Below, in pieces: positions 45,309-51,722 of a stretch of DNA of 64,000 nt (positions are counted from its first letter, which is position 1; each line of letters begins with the position of its first letter). The notes beneath the pieces are model-generated. The model was not told the origin of the DNA. It saw only the letters and a program-made list of their open reading frames with translations, and did not search any database. Position numbers and translations under genes: made by a program. Source of the stretch: Opimibacter sp041746735 (GTDB taxonomy: Bacteria > Bacteroidota > Bacteroidia > Chitinophagales > Saprospiraceae); contig JBGTGP010000040.1 in the NCBI GenBank assembly GCA_041746735.1, forward strand, positions 16,869 to 80,868, given 5' to 3'.

Positions 45309-45469
45309 AGGTCCAGGTAGGAGCAAATTTCGGTTATGTTCGTCGATGTATAAAACCGGACATGCTCAAGAGCGTGTTCAATTTTCTTTTCTTTAACTTC
45401 CTGAAAATAAGGCTCATTCACCCAGAGCGTATCATCAGCGTTAAATGCGATGGTCGTAATGCCTTTCAT
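45305..45469 (-). pseudogene. Internally deleted HAD-family hydrolase remnant (54 codons)
   Basis: ATG 45469 opens a frame beginning MKGITTIAFNADDTLWVNEP, the N-terminus of a Bacteroidota HAD hydrolase. The usual nucleophile motif DADDTLW has become NADDTLW, losing the catalytic Asp. After YFQEVKEK the sequence jumps to KKIEHALEHVRFYTSTNITE and ends ICSYLDL. This resembles the extreme C-terminus of the same family, which as I recall it ends with '..HE.IEH.IEHENF...NI.EIL.YL'. About 170-180 central residues are missing but the frame is kept. The TGA overlaps the ATG of the CAT-like gene, and the DoxX stop lies 17 bases upstream. Confidence 0.65.
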
Positions 45470-45486
45470 CCGGAAGGCAAAGTAAG

Positions 45487-45909
45487 TTATAATTCTACTT
45501 TTTCTTGGAGGGGAAAGAGAAACAGAAGCGCACTGAACAGCATCAGGTTCTTGATGATATACTGTCCCACCAGGGTCAGTTCATACACATGATCACGGAA
45601 TGAAACGGAGGGTAAGAGCACAAGTGGAACAAACGTCAACAGGAGATGAACCAGAGCAAGCCCTATAGCCAACTGTCGAAATCGACCGAAAAGAATCAGC
45701 GCACCAATCAATACCTCCCATAGGGCCAGTAAAAAATAGCTGAGGTGGACCGGGATAAGTCCCCAGGTCAGTCGATCCAGTGTTTCCTTCGCCAGGGCTT
45801 CCGCAGGGCTCGCCCCCGGGAAAAATTTTAAAGCCCCAAACCACATATACACAATGGCGATGCTGATCATTAAAATCTGGTCCCGGTGCCGTATCAGAAT
45901 CTGAATCAT
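45487..45909 (-). CDS. DoxX/YkgB-like four-helix membrane protein
   Basis: About 140 residues from ATG 45909; the frame extends upstream to 45993 without membrane features. Four hydrophobic helices are visible: ILMISIAIVYMWFGALKFFPG, LSYFLLALWEVLIGALILFG, LAIGLALVHLLLTFVPLVLLP and IIKNLMLFSALLFLF. The WFGALKFFPGASPAEALA segment and the E in ALWEVLIG are typical of DoxX-like proteins. Role unknown. A 12-base direct repeat ATAGAAAGGGAC (46001-46012 and 46017-46028) lies upstream and could be a regulatory site. Confidence 0.78.
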   Translation of the reverse strand: MIQILIRHRDQILMISIAIVYMWFGALKFFPGASPAEALAKETLDRLTWGLIPVHLSYFLLALWEVLIGALILFGRFRQLAIGLALVHLLLTFVPLVLLPSVSFRDHVYELTLVGQYIIKNLMLFSALLFLFPLQEKVEL

Positions 45910-46088
45910 GCGGTACTGTTCGTTTATTGTATACCTCGATGGGGTTTCGTTGGATAGTATAAGGCAAAACGTATTCCAAACTTTTTTCGCCAAATACCTT
46001 ATAGAAAGGGACCCTGATAGAAAGGGACTTCAAAATCACATAAGGGCTTGATAACAGTTGATGGCCAATTGTTCAAACTGACGTGTCT

Positions 46089-47450
46089 TTATTCACATCC
46101 CATATCGATCCTGGACTGTGGATCATTATTCGGAAAGCAATTTCCGGACATGGTCCGTTCTGGTTTGTAGCGGATCATATTAGGATCATAAAGACCATTT
46201 TCGAGAAATTCTGTCAGATCCTCCATTTCTTCTGTGGTCATGTGTAAGGGTCTGAAGAGCGGGGTGATTTGAGTAATGGGGATATCACGATTTTCTGGTA
46301 TAGCGTCATTGAAATATTCGACCACGTCCCGGATACTGGTCTTGCTGGCACCATGGAAATAAAATTCAAAGTCCTTGAGGTTGTAAAGTTGAGGGACTTT
46401 AAAATGATTCATGTCCTCGGGCCGACCTGTAAAACCACCTCGACCCAAATTTCTTTTGTCAAACCGATCAGTGCGGAACACACTATACCCGGACTGGAAG
46501 TGATTTTTCACCCCCAGTGCAAAGAAGAGATGTGGCTCACTGTTGAGCGATGGGCTGTTGTGACAACTTACACACCCGGCCTTTCCAAAGAAAAGCAATG
46601 CCCCTCTTTTTTGCTGATCGGTCATGGCCGAGACATTACCTTTAATATAATGTTGAAAAGGAGCTTCATTGGTGAGGATCGTTCTGAAATAAGCCGCAAT
46701 AGCAAAGGCTGCGGTGAGGCGCGTATATCGTTCACCAACAGGAATGTCGGGAAAGGCTTCATCAAAAAGGGCCGTGTAGCCGAGTGAATCCAGAACATCC
46801 TTATTGACAACTTGCCGATGCACAATGAGCGCACGTTCATTATTGGCCTCCAAACCCATCAGCCCTTTGTAGTTGATTTCAATGAGGGTATCCTGACTCC
46901 ACACGTTTTCAGTACCTTCATTCACTCCAAAGGAACCAAATGTACCCGCCCATAAGGCATTGGTGATATAAGCCGTGTTGATCACTGGCAACGGACGGGC
47001 ACCTTGCGCATCCACATCGGCACCAGTATACAATGAGTTTTTCTTTCTTCCTTCCCCACTCAGGCCAAATCCAACCGCTCCATCCGCGATCCCCTGAAAT
47101 CGTCCTGCCGTAAAACTCCGCTCCGGAATATGGCAACTGGAGCAGGAATAGGTCGATTTTGAAACGTTGTAAGTTGGCTCAAGTCCCAGGCCGGTTTCGA
47201 AAAACAACATCTTGCCCAATTCAACTTTTGCAGGCGTAACCGGATTTTTCGGGTCCTGATTGGGCAAAGAGGCATAGTCGGTACTGGAAGGTAAGATATA
47301 TCCGGTGTAGGAGCCAGTACGTGAGTTTTGATTGAGTGACTCCAGCAGCAATTTGTCCAGATCCGCTACATATTCATGCGTGCATCCCTGGTACATCACA
47401 AAACCAGCCACTAGTAATAAGGGAATGAGATAGGGTTTAAGGCTTGACAT
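46089..47450 (-). CDS. Di-heme cytochrome c peroxidase / MauG family protein
   Basis: 453 residues. The N-terminal signal ends in a possible lipobox (VMYQGC), so it may be a lipoprotein. First heme domain: ELGKMLFFETGLG, then YSCSSCHIPERSFTAG. Second heme domain: RGALLFFGKAGCVSCHNSPSL, then NHFKVPQLYNLKDFEFYFHGA. These are the blocks of bacterial di-heme peroxidases, which reduce H2O2 in the periplasm with electrons from c-type cytochromes, or of MauG-like enzymes that oxidise protein residues. The neighbourhood gives no specific substrate. Confidence 0.9.
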   Translation of the reverse strand: MSSLKPYLIPLLLVAGFVMYQGCTHEYVADLDKLLLESLNQNSRTGSYTGYILPSSTDYASLPNQDPKNPVTPAKVELGKMLFFETGLGLEPTYNVSKSTYSCSSCHIPERSFTAGRFQGIADGAVGFGLSGEGRKKNSLYTGADVDAQGARPLPVINTAYITNALWAGTFGSFGVNEGTENVWSQDTLIEINYKGLMGLEANNERALIVHRQVVNKDVLDSLGYTALFDEAFPDIPVGERYTRLTAAFAIAAYFRTILTNEAPFQHYIKGNVSAMTDQQKRGALLFFGKAGCVSCHNSPSLNSEPHLFFALGVKNHFQSGYSVFRTDRFDKRNLGRGGFTGRPEDMNHFKVPQLYNLKDFEFYFHGASKTSIRDVVEYFNDAIPENRDIPITQITPLFRPLHMTTEEMEDLTEFLENGLYDPNMIRYKPERTMSGNCFPNNDPQSRIDMGCE

Positions 47451-47552
47451 GTTACAGGATTCTTGAAATTGAAAGCAGTCGGTTTTGAAAATCTAGCGTC
47501 AACATTTCAGCCAATCATGCAGGCAATTCCGCTATTTTCCTAAGGCGACACG

Positions 47553-47560
47553 CAAAATTA
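47553..47560 (-). promoter_or_regulatory. Putative -7 promoter element of the di-heme peroxidase gene
   Basis: The minus strand reads TAATTTTG (TAnnTTTG) about 105 bases before the ATG at 47450. No strong -33 box was seen. Confidence 0.4.
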
Positions 47561-47824
47561 ATACCAATGTTGGAGAAAAAAAGGCTAAATTCTATCTATT
47601 TCATTAGAATCCGCTAATAAGTAGGTTTCAAATTTCCTCAAAACCAGATCATTCACATTTTCTAAACTGAGATAAAAGCAGGCGAAAATACAAAAATGGG
47701 AGAAATGAAAGGAACCGGGGCTTGAGGGGCAGCAATCGGAGTTGATTTTTCACCTTATAAACACCCCGCGATTGCTGAGAGTAGCAAAATTACCGATTGA
47801 TATGTTCTGGAACGAAGGGTAGAA

Positions 47825-47938
47825 TTAGATTCCTAACCAACGTTCATAATCTTCCCTGGAGACCGGGCTGGCAAGCACAGGCTTCGAAGCCTTACGGCCA
47901 CGGAAGAAATTAAGGATTCGATTTACGAAACGCATCAT
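47825..47938 (-). CDS. Candidate small basic protein (37 aa)
   Basis: ATG ATG at 47938/47935 opens a frame MMRFVNRILNFFRGRKASKP, then VLASPVSREDYERWLGI and TAA at 47825. The first 17 residues form a cationic amphipathic helix; the tail is acidic-aromatic (SREDYERWLGI). A TATATTTG -7 element on the same strand (48018-48025) would give a leader of about 75 bases. No family was recognised. It lies in a 600-base gap between larger genes. It is below usual gene-calling length, so it remains a candidate. The rest of the gap (47451-47824) holds only an inverted repeat at 47730-47777. Confidence 0.45.
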   Translation of the reverse strand: MMRFVNRILNFFRGRKASKPVLASPVSREDYERWLGI

Positions 47939-48017
47939 GGGACTATTTGTTAATGTAACGTCCGGGAAATCAGTATTGTTGATATAAACAACTCCTTTTT
48001 TCAATTTCGTTACACAG

Positions 48018-48025
48018 CAAATATA
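48018..48025 (-). promoter_or_regulatory. -7 promoter element upstream of the 37-aa ORF
   Basis: The minus strand reads TATATTTG. The expected leader contains the inverted pair GTAACG/CGTTAC (48013-48008 with 47960-47955), so the transcript start would be structured. Confidence 0.45.
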
Positions 48026-48053
48026 AAGAAAAAGTATAATATATATCTAAGTT

Positions 48054-49757
48054 TTAATTTCCACCCCCAATTTTAGGGTCGAGTTGCCGGGCCCGGGCGC
48101 GAAGTTCGTTGGCCCGGCTCATGTCACCTTTGAGTTGGTAGGCGTTGGCGGCATTCCATACCACAGCTGCATTTTGAGAGAAACGCTGAAGCGCCTGCTC
48201 AGCTATCCGGACATTTTTATCGTATGCTTCCATGGACCGGTAGACCGACATCAGATTGACGTAGGTCGCGAGCGTATTGGGATCTACGGTCAATGCACGT
48301 TCCAACGTGGCCGCTGCCTCCGGCAATCGTCCGATATGACGAAATTCCGTCCCCAGATTGACCAGGGCCGGAACATGATTGGGATTAGACTGCACGGCTT
48401 TTTGAAAATAGGCAAGGGCCTCCTGGTTTTTCTTCTGCGCTCTCAATTCCAGACCCATCATGTTATTAAACCGTGGACTTTTGGGTGATGTCTTAAGTGT
48501 GGCTACTGCCAGCGTAAAATTATTTTGCCAATCGCCGGCCCGTATCCAGGTGCGTCCTGCAAAGAACAAAAGCCCCGCACAGACTACCAAGTATCCTGCT
48601 TTTTGTAAGCCCGGACGGCGAAACATCAGTACCAGAAGTGCTGACAGTGCGGTGATCAATCCAATGGACGGAATATAGAGGATCCGTTCTGCTTTCAAAA
48701 AGCCGGCGGCAAATAAAAAGTTAGACACCGGTAATAAGGTCAGCAGAAAAAACAGGATTCCCCAGGACATGGCGGGTATGCCGGATCGCCATTTTATGGA
48801 TACCCATACCAGTGCAGCAAGAAACAATATACAGCCCAGGGCTATGAGATGACCAAATCCAATCACAGGGACTTCATCCGTCCAGTAATCAGCGGAAAGT
48901 GGAAAAGGCCAGAGGTGAAGATTGATGTATTCCACTGTAGTCCGAAGTGCAGTAGCCATACGCTCAGGGGGAGCAATAGCTCTCCAGGCCTCATGCGCTA
49001 CGGAAGGGCTGGTAATGGTACTCCGGAAAATCCAGAGACTTGAAGCAAGCAGGATCAGAGCTGACAGGCCTATCCATTTATGTCTGTCTTTCCAAACATA
49101 TTTGGTGGTCGTGACATAATAATAGGCTTCCTGCAATAACAGAATAGCCGGTAACATGAAGCCATGCTCTTTGGAGCTGATCGCACCAAAAGCTGAAAAT
49201 AAGAGCCCGGCCAACATGAGCGGTTTGCCCTCTTTCCGATAGTGGTGGTAACAAATCATGGTGAGTACAATGAAGATAGCGGCCAGAATCTCCGCCCGTC
49301 CCACAATACCGGCCACAGCCTCCGTATGCACAGGATGCAGAGCGAAGATCAGGCCCGTAATGACCGCCATCCTGAGGTCGGAAAACAAAAGTTGAACGAG
49401 TTGCATGACCAGCAGGCATGCCAGTGCATGCAGCAGGATGTTGATCAGATGAAAGGGTATAGGGTTGTTGCCGTGAAGGACATATTGCAGATTATAGGTC
49501 GTCAGGGTCAATGGACGATACAATCCCTTGTCAGTAGCATCTACTTTTCCGGCCCAGTAATGTGAGGTCCAGATATCCGGTATTTTGTCCAGCGAACGGA
49601 GATATGTGTTTTCCTCCACGATCAGAACATCGTCCAGCGTAAAATCTGCATCTATCACAGGTATATACACGAAGATGGCCAATAACGGGACTGCCCACCA
49701 GATATAACCGTACCATGCCGGAACTAAGGGCCGCGCTGTTTTCGTTTTTCTTGCCAT
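48054..49757 (-). CDS. TMTC-like multi-membrane protein with C-terminal TPRs
   Basis: 567 residues. About 11 membrane helices in the first 390 residues, with GT-C-type features: acidic pair FTLDDVLIVEENTYL after helix 1, then YRPLTLTTYNLQYVLHG, HLINILLHALACLLV, IFALHPVHTEAVAGIVGRAEILAAIF and SSKEHGFMLPAILLL. These are the conserved blocks of TMTC/DUF1736 proteins, which in animals are O-mannosyltransferases. Residues about 410-567 are TPR-like (ALAYFQKAVQSNPNHVPALVNLG, AAATLERALTVDPN). By family it may be a protein O-mannosyltransferase, but this is unproven in bacteria. Confidence 0.85.
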   Translation of the reverse strand: MARKTKTARPLVPAWYGYIWWAVPLLAIFVYIPVIDADFTLDDVLIVEENTYLRSLDKIPDIWTSHYWAGKVDATDKGLYRPLTLTTYNLQYVLHGNNPIPFHLINILLHALACLLVMQLVQLLFSDLRMAVITGLIFALHPVHTEAVAGIVGRAEILAAIFIVLTMICYHHYRKEGKPLMLAGLLFSAFGAISSKEHGFMLPAILLLQEAYYYVTTTKYVWKDRHKWIGLSALILLASSLWIFRSTITSPSVAHEAWRAIAPPERMATALRTTVEYINLHLWPFPLSADYWTDEVPVIGFGHLIALGCILFLAALVWVSIKWRSGIPAMSWGILFFLLTLLPVSNFLFAAGFLKAERILYIPSIGLITALSALLVLMFRRPGLQKAGYLVVCAGLLFFAGRTWIRAGDWQNNFTLAVATLKTSPKSPRFNNMMGLELRAQKKNQEALAYFQKAVQSNPNHVPALVNLGTEFRHIGRLPEAAATLERALTVDPNTLATYVNLMSVYRSMEAYDKNVRIAEQALQRFSQNAAVVWNAANAYQLKGDMSRANELRARARQLDPKIGGGN

Positions 49758-49823
49758 TCCTAAAGAGGTGGCTACGAAAGTAGTGAATTAGCAGTATAGT
49801 GGATGGCCCGACGGTTATATTAT

Positions 49824-49930
49824 CACACTCACCACTCACCACTCACCACTCACCACTCCCCACTACCCACTCCCCACTCCCCACTCCCCAATAACTACTC
49901 ACTACACACTACTCACTACGCACTACTCAC
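49824..49930. repeat. Heptanucleotide tandem repeat (CACCACT family)
   Basis: About 15 consecutive heptamers on the plus strand: CACCACT x4-5, then CCCCACT/ACCCACT variants, then CACTACT/CACTACA variants. The run ends exactly at the stop codon of the DUF2807 gene. The same heptamer occurs at 62404-62445. Confidence 0.9.
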
Positions 49931-50628
49931 TAATTAGCATCGATCAGTTTTCCCGATCCGGTGATCGTGGCGTGAATGTGAGGATGTCCTTTGTAGTAAA
50001 CATTTCCGTTACCCGAAATGATGACATCCAGATCCGCGTCTACCGTCACTTCCGCGCTGCCACTGCCGATAATCCGGACATCCGAAAAATCTGAATTAAG
50101 GCTAAAAGAACGAATCCATCCACTTCCGGTGATCGTGGCATCAACATTATCGGCCAGTCCTTCCAGGTAAATCATGCCGGCTCCGGTGAGTTCAATATCG
50201 AGGTTGTCGGTGTCCACATACAGATCCATCTCGCCGGAACCAGTCTGGATAAGATCCATATTGATGGTTTGTCTAAACTGGCTTTCTCCATAGACCTGAC
50301 TGCTACCTGAATTTTCAAGTTGTCGGATTTCGGGAACGAAAATTTTGATGAGCTGCTCTTCATCCATCCGGCCTCGTTCTTTGATGGTCAGCCTGCCATT
50401 GATGACCCGGACATCGGTATCATCTACATCCCTTCGCTGACCGCTGACGATGACGCGGAAATGATGGGATTGGACAATGCGGATATTGGAAGTGGTCTCC
50501 AACCGGATACGGTCAAAGGGAACTGTTTCATAAGAGACTTCGATCTCTTCAATCCCAAAATCATCGTTACAAGAGACCTGAACCAACACAGTTATCGACA
50601 GGAGAAAGAAATAGAAATATTTCATCAC
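49930..50628 (-). CDS. DUF2807 (head GIN domain) lipoprotein
   Basis: 232 residues (ATG 50628 or 50625). The lipobox VQVSC gives a lipidated Cys near residue 20. The head-GIN/DUF2807 beta-helix follows: VPFDRIRLETTSNIRIVQS, LTIKERGR, then repeated GSG-type turns (LENSGSSQVYGES, IQTGSGEMDLYV, ATITGSGWIRSF, RIIGSGSAEVTV, ATITGSGKLIDAN). These form a right-handed parallel beta-helix on the periplasmic or outer-membrane side. Function unknown; such proteins are common in Bacteroidota. A TATTTTTG -7 element lies at 50658-50651. Confidence 0.9.
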   Translation of the reverse strand: MMKYFYFFLLSITVLVQVSCNDDFGIEEIEVSYETVPFDRIRLETTSNIRIVQSHHFRVIVSGQRRDVDDTDVRVINGRLTIKERGRMDEEQLIKIFVPEIRQLENSGSSQVYGESQFRQTINMDLIQTGSGEMDLYVDTDNLDIELTGAGMIYLEGLADNVDATITGSGWIRSFSLNSDFSDVRIIGSGSAEVTVDADLDVIISGNGNVYYKGHPHIHATITGSGKLIDAN

Positions 50629-50650
50629 GTTATAGTTTGGTTTCTGCGGT

Positions 50651-50658
50651 CAAAAATA
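50651..50658 (-). promoter_or_regulatory. -7 promoter element of the DUF2807 gene
   Basis: The minus strand reads TATTTTTG (TAnnTTTG) 23-30 bases before ATG 50628, implying a leader of about 15 bases. Confidence 0.5.
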
Positions 50659-50742
50659 AAGTGAGCTTTAAAGACTGGCCCTTTTCGATGTGTTAAACGT
50701 GAGCACATGGACGTTAAACTGTGTTAATAGAGCCTGACTACG

Positions 50743-50750
50743 TACCTTTG
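50743..50750 (+). promoter_or_regulatory. -7 promoter element of yebC
   Basis: TACCTTTG (TAnnTTTG) lies 21 bases before the yebC ATG at 50771. An ATG at 50761 opens only a five-codon frame. Confidence 0.6.
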
Positions 50751-50770
50751 CACCCCTAAAATGGTATTCG

Positions 50771-51493
50771 ATGGGTAGGATTTTTGAAGTGCGCAAGGCC
50801 AGTATGTTTGCCCGCTATGACCGAATGGCCAAACAGTTTACGCGGATCGGTAAGGAGATCGCTATTGCTGTCAAAGCCGCCGGTCCCGATCCGAACTACA
50901 ACCCTTCGTTGCGTCGCGCCATGCAGAATGCCAAGAGCGTTAATATGCCCAAGGATAAGGTCGAGGCTGCGATCAAGCGCGCCCTGGGCAAAGACATGGC
51001 CAATTACGAAGAGGTCATGTACGAAGGCTATGGTCCGTATGGAGTTCCGATCATCATCGAAGCCGCGACCGATAATATCGTCCGTACTGTTGCCAATATC
51101 CGGGCTGTGTTTAATAAAGGCAATGGAGCCTTGGGTACAAATGGCAGCGTTAGTTTTCAGTTTAATAAAATGGGTGTTTTTCATCTGCCTCCAGAAGATA
51201 TTGACCCTGAGTCACTCGAACTGGAGTTGATCGATTTTGGTCTTCAGGAGATGGGGGAAGGGGTGGCTGAGGATGGCAAGGATGTTCTGGTGGTTCGGTG
51301 CGCATTTGCGGATTTTGGCCTCATGCAGAAAGCCCTCGAAGAGCGCAGCATAAACGTCCTCAGTTCTCAACTCGAGTGGATTCCAGCTACGGTGACTGAG
51401 TTATCCGAGGACCAGGCAGAGGAGGTGCTCAAGCTTGTCGCCAAACTGGAACAGGATGAAGATGTCCAGCGGGTTTTTCATAACCTGGCATGA
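50771..51493 (+). CDS. yebC: YebC/PmpR family translation-associated / DNA-binding protein
   Basis: 240 residues, the usual family length. The N-terminal domain reads MGRIFEVRKASMFARYDRMA, KQFTRIGKEIAIAVKAAGPDP and NPSLRRAMQNAKSVNMPKDKVEAAIKRA. The central part has YEEVMYEGYGPYGVPIIIEAATDN and FNKGNGALGTNGSVSFQF. The usual N-terminal GHSKWANIKHRK is altered to GRIFEVRKASMFAR, as in the Bacteroidota subgroup. YebC proteins were described as transcription regulators, and YebC2-type members help ribosomes through difficult proline stretches; which applies here is not known. Confidence 0.94.
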   Translation: MGRIFEVRKASMFARYDRMAKQFTRIGKEIAIAVKAAGPDPNYNPSLRRAMQNAKSVNMPKDKVEAAIKRALGKDMANYEEVMYEGYGPYGVPIIIEAATDNIVRTVANIRAVFNKGNGALGTNGSVSFQFNKMGVFHLPPEDIDPESLELELIDFGLQEMGEGVAEDGKDVLVVRCAFADFGLMQKALEERSINVLSSQLEWIPATVTELSEDQAEEVLKLVAKLEQDEDVQRVFHNLA

Positions 51494-51667
51494 TCCATCA
51501 GCAACGCAAGGTAAAGATTGGTGAGAAAACGCCGGTTGGAATGGTAAATTTCGACAGTGTTTTTATTGGAAAATTGTTGATAAATTATGTGTAAATAATT
51601 GGTATTTAGCGATTTAGATTGGGCATTTCAATGAGAATATTTGGGGGTCTCCCACCTCAAAAAACCC

Positions 51668-51707
51668 AAAAAACGTGTGGCACACCTAGGTGTGCCACAC
51701 GTTTTTT
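51668..51707. terminator. Perfect 40-bp palindrome, bidirectional terminator (same core as 9455-9492)
   Basis: Half-site AAAAAACGTGTGGCACACCT followed by its exact reverse complement, centred on CCTAGG, with A6 and T6 ends. The inner 26 bp (51675-51700) are identical to those at 9461-9486. Here it sits between the convergent yebC and YCF48-protein stops, exactly where a two-way terminator is needed. The rest of the spacer (51494-51667) shows no gene. Confidence 0.82.
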
Positions 51708-51722
51708 GAAGTTCGAGGCCGA

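Noticed and set aside
45593..46039. Alternative 148-residue frame overlapping the DoxX gene
   Set aside because: The DoxX frame has four clean membrane helices and family motifs; the alternative has no coherent hydrophobic pattern.
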